This document shows positions 44,295-53,899 of a DNA stretch of 64,000 nt, in pieces. This stretch comes from Crassaminicella thermophila. Lineage in GTDB: Bacteria > Bacillota > Clostridia > Peptostreptococcales > Thermotaleaceae. Both the position numbers and the translations under genes were made by a program. Where the stretch lies: the NCBI RefSeq assembly GCF_008152325.1, contig NZ_CP042243.1:873026-937025 (forward strand). Direction: 5' to 3'. The notes beneath the pieces were generated by a model. That model had not been told where the DNA came from. It saw only the letters and a list, made by a program, of their open reading frames with translations, and did no database searches. The first letter of the stretch is position 1. Each line of letters starts with the position of its first letter.

Positions 44295-45990
44295 ATGTTG
44301 ACGGGGATATCAAATATGAAATTAAAGTACAAAATATTGATTCTTGTATTGGTCTTGGTTTTTATAGTTATTTCATTAATAGGGTATATTGTGTATGTTA
44401 ATACATACAAAAGTACAGAGGAAATGGTTGTTGAAAGATTGAGAGATCAATTAAAGATAATGTCTGCAACAATAAAGCAATATAATAAATTAGGATATTC
44501 TGAAATAGAAGTAAGAGATATATTGAGAAATAGCATTTATAATGATGAAGAATTTCCAAAAAATCTTTTGATAGATTTGGCTGGAGACGGATTCATTTTC
44601 ATATTAGATAGAAATGGTAATAATATTGTTCATCCAGCTTTAGAAGGACAGAATTTAATTGACAAAAAAGAAAGTTTTAAAAAAATATTTACAGAAAAAA
44701 ATGGAATGATCAAGTACATATCACCTAAAAATGGAGAATGGAAGCTTACTGTATTTTCTGATGATAATCCTTATGGATGGGTAGTTTCAGCAACCGTTTT
44801 TAGAGATAGAATCATAAAAAAACATGTAATTGGTGTACTTAAGAGTATTATTATGGTTTCTATGCCAATTTTAATAATGTTTATGATAGTTTTGACTTTA
44901 GTTATTGGACATCAAATAAAACCGATAACTAATATTGCTAGGAAATTAGAGGATATAGCCTCAGGAGAAGGAGATTTAACTCATGTATTGAAAGTTGATT
45001 CGAAAGATGAGATAGGTAGACTTTCAGATAGTTTTAATAGATTTGTAAATAAAATTAGAGATATGATAGTAGAAATATCAGCATCTAGTGAAAATTTAGA
45101 GTCGATTTGTGATTCATTGGAGGCAATTGCAGGAGAGGTTAATGTTTCATCAGAAAAATTATCTGTTATTACTTCTGAAATTGCAGAAGGAGCAACAGAT
45201 CAAGCTAATGATGTTATAACGATAGCGGAGAAATTAACTGAATTAGGTGAAGAAATTCATGAGATTAATGAAATATCAAATATAATGAAAGAAGGTTCTA
45301 TAGAAATAAAAAATATTACTTTAATTAGTAAAGATAGTATGAATGATTTACAAAAAAGCAATAGTGATAATATTAAAGCTTCAAATGAGATAAATGATGC
45401 AATAAGAGAATTATATGATAAAGCGCAACGAATTTCTGAAATTACGGAAGTTATTAATGGAATTTCAAATCAAATTAATTTATTGGCACTAAATGCTTCA
45501 ATTGAAGCAGCGAGAGCAGGAGAGTATGGACGTGGTTTTGCTGTTGTAGCGGATGAAGTTGGAAAACTAGCAGAAGAATCTAATGAATCTACAGTTGAAA
45601 TAGCAGCTATTGTTGGAGAAATACAGAAACAAGTAACATATACAAGAGAGTTGATGGATAATGTTTTAAATATTTCTGAAAGCCAATCAAAATCAGTTAA
45701 AAAATCCAAAGATGATTTTAACAATGTAGTTGTATCATTAGATGGTATAATTGAAAAAATTGATAAAGTGAATATTAAAATTACTAATGTTTATGATAAG
45801 AAAAATGATATACTTACAGCTATTCAAAAATGTTGCAAGTATATCTCAAGAAACAGCAGCATCAACAGAAGAGGTTGCAGCATTTGCAGATGAATTTCAA
45901 GCTAGTATAAATGATGTTTCTATCAATGCTAAAAGCTTGGGTGAATCAAGTAAAAATTTATCAGGTATGATTTCTAAATTCAAATATTAA
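44295..45990 (+). pseudogene. Methyl-accepting chemotaxis protein with one frameshift near its end
   Basis: The main frame (44295-45893) encodes a full receptor: membrane helix (about 10-33), an extracellular Cache-type domain ([27 protein letters not shown]), a second helix (about 185-207), HAMP, and the signalling tip region [40 protein letters not shown]. At about 45826, an extra A in CAAAAATG shifts the frame. In the other frame [20 protein letters not shown] continues to a stop at 45990. Removing one base restores about 565 residues. A read error is as likely as a real mutation. Its ligand is unknown. Confidence 0.88.
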
Positions 45991-46166
45991 ATATGATAAT
46001 ATTGCCTTATTTTGTAGTGACGAGCCCTTATTGTAGATTAAATATAATTGATTTGATATAGGTAGTTGCAATCTATATTTTGCAACTACCTTATATTTTT
46101 TGAAATTATTTTTTCTAACAAGTTGAAAGTTAGTAAAAAAAGGTATATACTTAAAAAAGAATCAAC

Positions 46167-46186
46167 ATATGAACAATCATTCATAT
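46167..46186 (+). promoter_or_regulatory. ArsR/CadC-type operator before the repressor gene
   Basis: ATATGAACAATCATTCATAT is an imperfect palindrome of the 12-2-12 kind bound by CadC/SmtB repressors. It is almost identical to the site at 47925, before cadA. Confidence 0.8.
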
Positions 46187-46202
46187 ATAAGGAGTTGAAA
46201 TC

Positions 46203-46571
46203 ATGGTTAATAACAAAACTTTAGTAGAATTTTGCAACTGTAATATCATTCATGAAGATATCGTAAGAAAGGTGAAGTCTAACATGCCTCAGGAAGAAAA
46301 ACTTTATGATTTGGCAGAATTATTTAAGGTTTTTGGAGATACAACAAGAATTAAAATACTTTGTGCATTGTTTCAAGCGGAAATGTGTGTATGTGATATA
46401 GCAGCTTTATTAGGTATGACACAGTCGGCTATATCTCACCAATTGAGGGTTTTAAAGTCAGCAGGACTTGTTAAATACAGAAAGGAAGGAAAAATAGTAT
46501 ATTATTCCTTAGATGATGATCATATAGAAAATATTTTTGAACAAGGATTTAATCATATAAATCATAAGTAG
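46203..46571 (+). CDS. cadC: ArsR/SmtB-family metal-sensing repressor, CadC-like
   Basis: The protein has 122 residues. Cysteines in the N-terminal tail (FCNCN) and the AEMCVCD motif in the metal helix match the CadC soft-metal site for Cd, Pb or Zn. The winged helix reads VFGDTTRIKILCAL then ALLGMTQSAISHQLRVLKSAGLV. Without metal it should repress from the palindrome just upstream, and metal releases it. AAGGAG precedes the ATG. It is probably cotranscribed with the 95-residue gene and arsA that follow. An arsenic-responsive ArsR is less likely because of the N-terminal cysteines. Confidence 0.9.
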   Translation: MVNNKTLVEFCNCNIIHEDIVRKVKSNMPQEEKLYDLAELFKVFGDTTRIKILCALFQAEMCVCDIAALLGMTQSAISHQLRVLKSAGLVKYRKEGKIVYYSLDDDHIENIFEQGFNHINHK

Positions 46572-46598
46572 TATATTTTAAATTAAAGGAGGAGGATT

Positions 46599-46886
46599 AT
46601 GAATAAAGAAAATATAAACAAAGTGAAAGAAAATATTAAACTTTTTTTAAAAGCTGCTTTTGATATAGAAGATAAGTCTAAAGTACTTATTAGAAAAGAA
46701 GCTATGGATGAGTTGGATAATTTTATGCTTCTATGTTATGGAGATTTATTAGGACTTCCCATACCAATCTCATATTATACACTAGAAATTCTCCCATACA
46801 TTGCTGATGATTTAGAAGGTTGGGAGAGAAGAATTTTAAATAGAAAAAGTGTTGTGAATGATAGATGGGGAGATTTCTGTTGCTAA
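46599..46886 (+). CDS. Small conserved-looking protein, 95 residues, between cadC and arsA
   Basis: I recognise no named family. The protein is soluble, with two helical stretches (NINKVKENIKLFLKAAFDIE; IRKEAMDELDNFMLLCYGDL), then PIPISYYTLEILPYIADDLE and a tail ending DRWGDFCC. The closing Cys-Cys could bind soft metal. It lies between the repressor and the ArsA-like ATPase, with short gaps and an AAGGAGGAGG site, so it belongs to the metal-response unit. It might deliver metal or assist the ATPase; this is inference. Confidence 0.75.
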   Translation: MNKENINKVKENIKLFLKAAFDIEDKSKVLIRKEAMDELDNFMLLCYGDLLGLPIPISYYTLEILPYIADDLEGWERRILNRKSVVNDRWGDFCC

Positions 46887-46910
46887 ATATTAATAAGGGG
46901 GAACTAAGTA

Positions 46911-47825
46911 ATGAATAAATTTGTATTCTTTGGAGGAAAAGGCGGGGTAGGAAAGACCACTTCATCAGCAGCTTATGGATATAATTGTGCAAAGAAAGGT
47001 ATGAAAACGTTAGTAGTTTCTACAGATCCTGCCCATTCTTTATGTGATATTTTTGAGACTACTATTGGCTCGGAAATAAAAAAATTAAAAGAAAATTTGT
47101 ATGCTTTAGAAATAGACCCAGAAAAAGAGAGTATTAAATATATTAATCGGATCAAAACTAATATGAAAAAAACAGTTAGTCCAGTAATTATATCTGAGAT
47201 AGAAAAACAACTTGATGCTGCCTCAGTTTCGCCTGGATCTGAAGAATCAGCAATTTTTGATAAACTTGTTGAAATAATTAATGAATATGGAAATGAATTT
47301 GATAAGGTTGTATTTGATACAGCTCCTACAGGACATACATTAAGACTTTTATCTCTTCCAGAATTATTAGGGGGATGGCTTGATAGGCTGATTGAAAAGA
47401 GACAAAAGGCGTTGAAACTTCTAGAGATGTCAAATAGAAAAGATAAAGATGAAATTATGAAAGATCCTGTAATTGAAATATTAAGTAATAGAAAGAAGAA
47501 ATTAGAAAAGGCAAGAGAAATATTAATAGATAGAAATATGATTAGTTTTGTATTTGTTTTAAATGCAGAAAGGCTTCCTATTGAAGAAACTAAAAAAGCA
47601 GTGAATGTTTTAGAAAAGTACAAGATTCCAGTTAACGATCTGGTTGTAAACAAAATTCTTCCGGATAGTATAAGTGATGATTTTTGGAGAGCTAGAAAAG
47701 AATTGGAAGATAAGTATTTACAAGAGATATTAAAAACCTTTAAAGATAAAGAAATTATTAAAATACCACTACTAAACTCAGATGTAAGAGCAAATCATAT
47801 AGAAGTAATATCACAGTTTTTTTAA
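46911..47825 (+). CDS. arsA: ArsA/Get3-family ATPase
   Basis: The 304-residue single-domain protein has the deviant Walker A FFGGKGGVGKTTSSAAYG (GGKGGVGKTT at 8-17), STDPAHSL and DTAPTGHTLRLLSLPELL, the ArsA signature. Classic ArsA is a doubled protein powering the ArsB arsenite pump; single-domain forms exist in many bacteria. No arsB, acr3 or arsD is nearby, so the partner is unclear. Control by the CadC-like repressor suggests a role in metal handling, perhaps with the 95-residue protein. Confidence 0.88.
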   Translation: MNKFVFFGGKGGVGKTTSSAAYGYNCAKKGMKTLVVSTDPAHSLCDIFETTIGSEIKKLKENLYALEIDPEKESIKYINRIKTNMKKTVSPVIISEIEKQLDAASVSPGSEESAIFDKLVEIINEYGNEFDKVVFDTAPTGHTLRLLSLPELLGGWLDRLIEKRQKALKLLEMSNRKDKDEIMKDPVIEILSNRKKKLEKAREILIDRNMISFVFVLNAERLPIEETKKAVNVLEKYKIPVNDLVVNKILPDSISDDFWRARKELEDKYLQEILKTFKDKEIIKIPLLNSDVRANHIEVISQFF

Positions 47826-47924
47826 GCATTAAGGTGTTCAATCTAGATAACAAAATAAAGTATGTTTTTGAGTTTGTTTGCTTTGAGTATTTGTATTAAA
47901 AAGGTTGGCAATTTATGGTTTGAT

Positions 47925-47944
47925 ATATGAATAATCATTCATAT
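47925..47944 (+). promoter_or_regulatory. CadC-type operator before cadA
   Basis: ATATGAATAATCATTCATAT differs from the operator at 46167 by one base and is a near-perfect palindrome. It puts cadA under the same repressor. Confidence 0.8.
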
Positions 47945-47948
47945 AATT

Positions 47949-48026
47949 GGGAGTCAGGTAACACAACATATTTTAGTAGAAGGATTTATACATGTAAGCC
48001 AAAATTGTAAAGATGTAAATGAGTAA
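47949..48026 (+). pseudogene. Possible tail of a deleted ArsR-family gene
   Basis: Directly after the operator an open stretch reads QVTQHILVEGFIHVSQ and ends NCKDVNE with a stop, 16 bases before cadA. It resembles the end of ArsR repressors (compare HIENIFEQGFNHIN in the intact gene). A deletion from the operator to near the 3' end of a second repressor gene would explain it. Confidence 0.4.
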
Positions 48027-48041
48027 AAAGGAGGTATAAAA

Positions 48042-50408
48042 ATGAACCAATTAAATCGTAAAGAATTTATTTTAGAAGGTTTGGATTGTGCTAATTGTGC
48101 AATGAAGATTGAGTCTAAGATAAATGAGCTTAACGGTGTAAATAAAGCAACAGTAAATTTTGCAACTCAAATTCTTTTGATTGAAGCAAATGAAGCATAT
48201 ATAGACAAAATTGTTTCTGAAGCTAAAAGTATAGTGAATAAACTTGAACCACATGTAATTGTTAAAGAAAGAGTATTTAATAATAGTAAGATAAAAAAAG
48301 TATATATTCTTGAAGGATTAGGATGTGCTAATTGTGCTAAAAAGATCGAGAATAAAGTTAATGACATTAAAGGTGTGGATAAGGCTTTTATAGATTTTGC
48401 TTCAAGCAAATTAATTATAGAAGTATCTGATAGAAAAATTCTAGATAGAATTTTAGATGAAGTAACAACAATAGTAAAAAAGCTAGAGCCAGATGTAGAT
48501 GTGTTGGAAGAGAATAAAAAAGATTCAAATATTAAAGAACAGGATATAAGAGAAAGATGGTACAATAAACAATCCACAAGGTTGATTATTTCAGCCGTAT
48601 TATTTGGAATAGCTATGTTGTCTAAGTTATCAAATAGCATAGAAATTATTTTATATGCAATAAGTTATTTGCTGGCTGGTAGAGAAGTTCTTTTAAAGGC
48701 AGGTAAAAATATAATAAGAGGACAGGTTTTTGATGAAAACTTTTTGGTAGTTATAGCAACGATTGGTGCATTTGGAATTAATGAAGCACCAGAGGGTGTA
48801 GCAGTTATGTTGTTCTTCCAAGTTGGAGAATATCTCCAAGGTAAGGCAGTAGATCATTCTAGAAAATCAATTGCTTCACTTATGGATATACGACCTGACT
48901 TTGCAAATCTTAAAATTGGAGAAAAAATACAGAGAGTTTCCCCAGATGAAGTAGAAATTGGAAGTATTATTGTAGTAAAACCAGGAGAAAAAGTTCCATT
49001 AGATGGAAAAGTCATAGAAGGAAAATCAATGGTTGATACTTCGGCATTAACTGGAGAGTCTGTTCCAAGAAAAGTTGATATAGGAGATGAGGTTTTAGGT
49101 GGATTTATTAATACTAATGGATTATTAACAGTAGAAGTTACAAAAAAATTTAAAGAATCTACAGTATCTAAAATACTAGATCTTGTGCAGAATGCAAGTA
49201 GTAAAAAGGCTCCAACTGAAAACTTTATAACAAAGTTTGCAAGATATTATACACCTATTATAGTATTTATGGCTTTGGCATTTGCAATAATTCCTCCACT
49301 AATAATTGAAGGAGCAAGTTTCTCACAATGGATATATAGAGCATTGGTATTCCTTGTAATATCCTGTCCTTGTGCATTGGTAGTATCAATACCCCTTGGA
49401 TTCTTTGGAGGAATTGGGGGAGCATCAAAGAGTGGTGTATTGGTGAAGGGAAGTAATTATCTAGAAGCTTTAAATAATGTAGATATAGTAGTTTTCGATA
49501 AGACGGGTACATTGACTAAGGGTGTATTCAAGGTTACAGAGATTGTAGCTGAAGGTGATGTGGATAAAGGAGAGCTTTTAGAATACACAGCATATGCAGA
49601 GAGCTTTTCAAACCATCCGATTGCATTATCAATATTAAAGGAATATGGTAAAGAAGTAAACCAAAATGAAATAGCTGATTATGAAGAAATATCAGGACAT
49701 GGAATAAAGGTTAAGGTAAAAGGAAATGAGGTACTAGCAGGGAATAAAAAGCTAATGAATAAGGAAAATATAGAGTGTCAAAATGTAGAGACATTTGGAA
49801 CTGTTGTTCATGTTGCAATAAATAAAAAATATAGCGGATATATTGTGATATCAGATGAAATAAAAGAAGATTCAGCACAGGCTATAAAGGAACTTAAAAA
49901 TATTGGAGTAAGAAAAACTGTTATGCTTACTGGTGATAATAAGGTTGTAGGAAATAATGTAGGAAAACAACTAGGATTGGATCAAGTACATGCAGAATTA
50001 CTTCCACATCAAAAAGTTGAGAAATTAGAGGTGTTAGATAAAGAAAAATCTCCGAAAGGAAAGTTAATTTTTGTTGGAGACGGTATAAACGATGCTCCAG
50101 TACTAGCAAGGGCAGATGTTGGTGTAGCTATGGGTGGATTAGGCTCAGATGCAGCAATTGAGGCTGCTGATGTCGTTATCATGACTGATGAGCCATCAAA
50201 GCTTGTAAGCGGTATAAGGATAGCTAAAAGAACAAGAAAGATAGTATGGCAAAATATAATTTTTGCATTGGGAGTGAAAGCAATAGTTTTGACTTTGGGA
50301 GCTTTTGGAATCGCTACACTCTGGGAAGCTGTATTTGCTGATGTTGGTGTAACTGTTCTTGCTGTTATAAATGCCATGAGAGTTATGAAAGTAGAAAAAA
50401 TTAAATAA
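48042..50408 (+). CDS. cadA: Cd/Zn/Pb-exporting P1B-type ATPase
   Basis: The protein has 788 residues. Two N-terminal HMA metal-binding domains carry GLDCANC (Cys16, Cys19) and GLGCANC (Cys95, Cys98). After the first membrane helices comes the actuator TGE (ALTGESVPRKVD), then the transport motif ISCPCALVVS, the phosphorylated Asp in FDKTGTLTKG, and GDGINDAPVLARADVGVAMG. The CPC motif and the context fit divalent soft-metal export. Both HMA copies are alike, so one probably arose by duplication. AAGGAGG lies before the ATG. Confidence 0.94.
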   Translation: MNQLNRKEFILEGLDCANCAMKIESKINELNGVNKATVNFATQILLIEANEAYIDKIVSEAKSIVNKLEPHVIVKERVFNNSKIKKVYILEGLGCANCAKKIENKVNDIKGVDKAFIDFASSKLIIEVSDRKILDRILDEVTTIVKKLEPDVDVLEENKKDSNIKEQDIRERWYNKQSTRLIISAVLFGIAMLSKLSNSIEIILYAISYLLAGREVLLKAGKNIIRGQVFDENFLVVIATIGAFGINEAPEGVAVMLFFQVGEYLQGKAVDHSRKSIASLMDIRPDFANLKIGEKIQRVSPDEVEIGSIIVVKPGEKVPLDGKVIEGKSMVDTSALTGESVPRKVDIGDEVLGGFINTNGLLTVEVTKKFKESTVSKILDLVQNASSKKAPTENFITKFARYYTPIIVFMALAFAIIPPLIIEGASFSQWIYRALVFLVISCPCALVVSIPLGFFGGIGGASKSGVLVKGSNYLEALNNVDIVVFDKTGTLTKGVFKVTEIVAEGDVDKGELLEYTAYAESFSNHPIALSILKEYGKEVNQNEIADYEEISGHGIKVKVKGNEVLAGNKKLMNKENIECQNVETFGTVVHVAINKKYSGYIVISDEIKEDSAQAIKELKNIGVRKTVMLTGDNKVVGNNVGKQLGLDQVHAELLPHQKVEKLEVLDKEKSPKGKLIFVGDGINDAPVLARADVGVAMGGLGSDAAIEAADVVIMTDEPSKLVSGIRIAKRTRKIVWQNIIFALGVKAIVLTLGAFGIATLWEAVFADVGVTVLAVINAMRVMKVEKIK

Positions 50409-50450
50409 AAGAATATGAATAAAAATTATTTAGATTTAAAACTTAAATAA

Positions 50451-50495
50451 AATAATGCTTAGTGTTTGTAGCACTAAGCATTATTAGTTTTTGTT
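50451..50495 (+). terminator. Bidirectional terminator between cadA and the cupin gene
   Basis: AATAATGCTTAGTG (50451-50464) pairs perfectly with CACTAAGCATTATT (50472-50485) around a seven-base loop. A short T-run follows on the plus strand, and an A-rich left side would serve the minus strand. Confidence 0.8.
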
Positions 50496-51002
50496 CTCTT
50501 CAGCAGCTTCTGCATCTGCTTTAGTTTCATGTATTGTACCGTATGGATGTTGAGGTGGTGCATAAATAGAGTATAATTTAATCGGTTTATAACCTGTATT
50601 AATTAGATTATGCCATTTACCAGCAGGTATGATAAACGCATAACCATCATAGACTTTTGCTTGGAAATTTAACTGATCTTTTCTATCACCCATTTTAACA
50701 AGACCTTGACCTTCTTCGATACGTATAAATTGATCAAGGTTTGGATGAACTTCTAAACCTATGTCTTCTCCAACATCAATGCTCATTAATGTAAGTTGTA
50801 AATGTTTTCCTGTCCATAAAGCGATACGAAAATAATTGTTTTGCTTAGTAGCCTCATCGATATTAACTACAAAGGGTTTAGGACCATAATCCTTTAATTT
50901 AATAAACTGTTTCCACAAGTATGGGTTATATATTGGTGTGTTAACCCAATAAGGATATGGATATGGTCTATAAACATTATACATATTGTTCATTCCTTTC
51001 AT
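50484..51002 (-). CDS. Cupin-domain protein
   Basis: The frame gives 172 residues from ATG 51002. AAAGGA lies inside it, so the start may be ATG 50984 (MYNVYRPYPYPYW). A Tyr/Pro-rich N-terminus is followed by one cupin barrel: GLEVHPNLDQFIRIEEGQG (metal-type His and Glu), VKMGD and YAFIIPAGKWHNLINTG (second His), then KLYSIYAPPQHPYGT. Cupins of this type, with a Tyr/Pro-rich head, occur in Clostridia and have been proposed as sugar isomerases or spore-associated proteins; the function is unknown here. Confidence 0.82.
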   Translation of the reverse strand: MKGMNNMYNVYRPYPYPYWVNTPIYNPYLWKQFIKLKDYGPKPFVVNIDEATKQNNYFRIALWTGKHLQLTLMSIDVGEDIGLEVHPNLDQFIRIEEGQGLVKMGDRKDQLNFQAKVYDGYAFIIPAGKWHNLINTGYKPIKLYSIYAPPQHPYGTIHETKADAEAAEENKN

Positions 51003-51056
51003 AGGTTTTACAATATCATATGTTTTATGGTTAGAGAAGGTGTTTCAATCCACATA

Positions 51057-51123
51057 TTGACATAATCTTTAAAATATGATATATAAAAATTGATTATTAG
51101 CACTCAATGATAAAGAGTGCTAA
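51057..51123 (+). promoter_or_regulatory. htpG promoter with CIRCE element (HrcA operator)
   Basis: TTGACA (51057-51062) and TATATA (51080-51085) are 17 bases apart. Downstream, TTAGCACTC (51097-51105) and GAGTGCTAA (51115-51123) are separated by nine bases: a perfect CIRCE inverted repeat, the binding site of the heat-shock repressor HrcA. This predicts heat induction of htpG. Confidence 0.93.
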
Positions 51124-51192
51124 TATTAAAGTGTAAAAAAATATTTTTTAGGAAATAACTTTTACATTTTATTGGGAAAGGAGAGATTTAAA

Positions 51193-53061
51193 TTGGAAAC
51201 AAAACAGTTTAAGGCAGAGTCTAAAAGATTATTAGATATTGTGATTAACTCAGTTTATACTCATAGGGAAATTTTTTTAAGAGAACTTATTTCTAATGCA
51301 AGTGATGCAATTGATAAAATATATTATAAAACATTAGTAGATGATTCTTTGACTTTTGAAAAAGACAACTACTATATTAAAGTAATTCCTGATAAGGAAA
51401 ATAGAGTATTGAAAATTTGTGATACTGGTATTGGAATGACAAAAGAAGAACTTGATGAAAATCTTGGAGTTATTGCAAAAAGTGGATCTTTACAATTTAA
51501 AAAGGAAAATGAATTAAAAGATGGATATGATATCATTGGTCAGTTTGGAGTTGGATTTTATTCTACATTTTTAGTAGCTGATAAGGTTACGGTTATTAGT
51601 AAAGCTTTTGGTAGTGATGAAGCTTATAAGTGGGAATCTGAAGGGGTAGATGGATATACCATTGAACCATGTGAAAAAGATTCTGTTGGTACAGAAATTA
51701 TACTTAAAATAAAAGAAAATACAGAAGATGAAAATTTTGATCAGTATTTAGACGAATATAGACTAAAGGCAATAATTAAGAAATACTCTGATTTTATTAG
51801 ATACCCAATAAAAATGGACATAACTCAAAGAAGACTTAAAGATGGAAGTGAAAATGAATACGAAGAATATATAGAGGAACAGATTATAAATAGTATGGTT
51901 CCTATATGGAGAAAGAATAAAAATGAACTTAAGAAAGAAGATTATGATAATTTTTATTTTGAAAAGCACTATGGATTTGATAAACCAATAAAACATATAC
52001 ACATTAGTGTTGATGGTGCAGTAAGTTATAATGCAATTTTATTCATTCCAGAAAAAATTCCATTTGATTTTTATACAAAAGAATATGAAAAAGGATTAGA
52101 ATTATATTCTAATGGTGTTTTGATTATGAATAAGTGTGCAGATTTATTGCCTGATTATTTTGGTTTTGTGAAAGGTATCGTAGACTCAGAAGATTTATCT
52201 CTTAACATATCTAGAGAGATATTGCAGCATGATAGACAGTTGAAGCTTATTGCCAAAAACATAAAAACAAAAATAAAGAGTGAATTAGAAAAAATGCTAA
52301 AAAATGAAAGGGATAAGTATGAAAAGTTCTATGAATCTTTTGGACGACAATTAAAGTATGGTGTTTATAGTGATTTTGGAAGCAATAAAGATGTCTTAAA
52401 AGACTTACTAATGTTTTATTCATCTAAAGAGAAAAAAATGGTTACTTTAGCTGAATACGTTTCTAGAATGCCTAAAGAACAAAAATATATTTATTATGCT
52501 GCTGGAGAATCTAATGAAAGAATTGAGAAAATGCCGCAAACAGAGCTTGTATTAGATAAAGGATATGAAATATTATACTTTACAGATGATGTAGATGAGT
52601 TTGCTATAAAAATGATGATGACATATGAAGGTAAAGAATTTAAATCTGTATCTAGCAGCGACTTAGGGATAGAAATAGGAGAAAATGAAAATGATGAAAA
52701 AGACAATAAAGAATTATTTGAATCTATGAAAGATATTTTATCTGACAAAGTAAAAGATGTCAGAGCGTCAAAGAGGTTAAAGCATCATCCAGTATGTCTA
52801 TCAAATGAAGGAGAAATTACCATTGAAATGGAGAAAATCCTAAACGCTATGCCTAATAACCAAAATATAAAAGCAGATAAAGTTTTGGAAATAAATATAA
52901 ATCATGATGTATTTAGGTCATTAAAAGAAATTTACGAAAAAGATAAAGATAAATTTAAATTATATACAGATTTACTATACAATCAAGCATTATTAATAGA
53001 AGGATTGCCACTTCCTGATCCTGTAGAATTCACGAACAATATCTGTAAAATAATGAAGTAG
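51193..53061 (+). CDS. htpG: Molecular chaperone HtpG (Hsp90)
   Basis: The protein has 622 residues, starting at TTG 51193, nine bases after AAAGGAG; the in-frame TTG at 51172 lies before that site. The N-terminal ATP domain shows [39 protein letters not shown] and [12 protein letters not shown], then [15 protein letters not shown]. The middle domain has GVLIMNKC and [20 protein letters not shown] with the catalytic Arg in NISREILQ. It helps fold client proteins under stress in the cytosol. In Bacillus subtilis htpG is not a CIRCE gene, so HrcA control here is a difference. Confidence 0.96.
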   Translation: METKQFKAESKRLLDIVINSVYTHREIFLRELISNASDAIDKIYYKTLVDDSLTFEKDNYYIKVIPDKENRVLKICDTGIGMTKEELDENLGVIAKSGSLQFKKENELKDGYDIIGQFGVGFYSTFLVADKVTVISKAFGSDEAYKWESEGVDGYTIEPCEKDSVGTEIILKIKENTEDENFDQYLDEYRLKAIIKKYSDFIRYPIKMDITQRRLKDGSENEYEEYIEEQIINSMVPIWRKNKNELKKEDYDNFYFEKHYGFDKPIKHIHISVDGAVSYNAILFIPEKIPFDFYTKEYEKGLELYSNGVLIMNKCADLLPDYFGFVKGIVDSEDLSLNISREILQHDRQLKLIAKNIKTKIKSELEKMLKNERDKYEKFYESFGRQLKYGVYSDFGSNKDVLKDLLMFYSSKEKKMVTLAEYVSRMPKEQKYIYYAAGESNERIEKMPQTELVLDKGYEILYFTDDVDEFAIKMMMTYEGKEFKSVSSSDLGIEIGENENDEKDNKELFESMKDILSDKVKDVRASKRLKHHPVCLSNEGEITIEMEKILNAMPNNQNIKADKVLEININHDVFRSLKEIYEKDKDKFKLYTDLLYNQALLIEGLPLPDPVEFTNNICKIMK

Positions 53062-53066
53062 ATAGT

Positions 53067-53112
53067 ACCCCCTAAAAAGTAGATTTTATATCGCTTTTTA
53101 GGGGGTTATTTA
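53067..53112 (+). terminator. Terminator after htpG
   Basis: ACCCCCTAAAAAG pairs with CTTTTTAGGGGGT around a 14-base loop, with a short T-rich stretch after it. Confidence 0.85.
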
Positions 53113-53209
53113 AGTATTTAAGTTAAAGCAAGAATAGGTAAGAAAAATCGAAAAAATTATGAGAAATTTTTAATTGATTAGTTTAAAATAAAGATTAGGA
53201 GGTGTTAAG

Positions 53210-53764
53210 ATGAAAAGAATTGTACTTGAGGATAAAACTGTATTTGAAGGGAAGATTTTTAAAGTTCATCAACAAAAAATTAAAAGAGAAGATGGGGCTA
53301 TTTATCATCGTGATATTGTAAAAAAGAATGGTGCTGTAGCAGTACTTCCCATTACAGAAAATAATGAAATTGTTTTGGTAAGTGAATTTAGAGATGCTTT
53401 AGGAAAGGAAGTACTTACTGTTCCAGCAGGGCTTCTTGATAAAGAAAATGAGGATATAAAAGATGCTGCAAAAAGAGAACTAAAAGAAGAAACTGGTATA
53501 CATGAAGTATATTCACTTGATTATGTAGGGGAAATATATTCATCAGAAGGATTTACAAATGAATCTACATATTGTTTTCTAGCGAAAGTGAATGCTGCTA
53601 GCAGAAAAGAAGTATCTTTAGATGAAAATGAACAAATTGATCCAAATAAAATGCAATTTATTCCTTTTGAAAAAGCTTTGCAGATGGTTGATCAGAATGA
53701 ATTTAAATCAAAAGCAACAAATTATTTATTATTAATAGCAGATAGAATGAATAGAAAAAAGTAA
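53210..53764 (+). CDS. Nudix hydrolase, ADP-ribose pyrophosphatase type
   Basis: The protein has 184 residues. The Nudix box runs PAGLLDKENEDIKDAAKREL then KEETG; the REL and EE metal residues are present and there is one extra residue in its first loop. VPAGLLD before the box and a strand-swapped N-terminus (MKRIVLEDKTVFEGKIFKVH) match the NudF/YqkG group that splits ADP-ribose to AMP and ribose 5-phosphate. GAVAVLPITENNEIVLVSEFR is the usual first strand pair. It is a single gene with TAGGAGGTG before the ATG and a terminator after it. Confidence 0.9.
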   Translation: MKRIVLEDKTVFEGKIFKVHQQKIKREDGAIYHRDIVKKNGAVAVLPITENNEIVLVSEFRDALGKEVLTVPAGLLDKENEDIKDAAKRELKEETGIHEVYSLDYVGEIYSSEGFTNESTYCFLAKVNAASRKEVSLDENEQIDPNKMQFIPFEKALQMVDQNEFKSKATNYLLLIADRMNRKK

Positions 53765-53768
53765 AAGT

Positions 53769-53812
53769 TAAGCAGGGGTAAATCTTATATTAAGATTTGC
53801 TCCTGTTTTAAA
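53769..53812 (+). terminator. Terminator after the Nudix gene
   Basis: AGCAGGGGTAAATCTTA and TTAAGATTTGCTCCTGTT form a long stem with one or two mismatches and a very short loop, followed by a T-run. Confidence 0.85.
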
Positions 53813-53899
53813 TTGTAACTCTTTTGTAACGATTTTTTTAAATAAAAACTATAAAATAGCCATATGAAAAGATATTAATATGATTAGGAGGATTTATAA

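Noticed and set aside
46973-47653. Long 226-residue open frame opposite arsA
   Set aside because: It is a shadow of a well-supported gene: Ser/Phe/Ile-rich, with no ribosome site and no recognisable motif.
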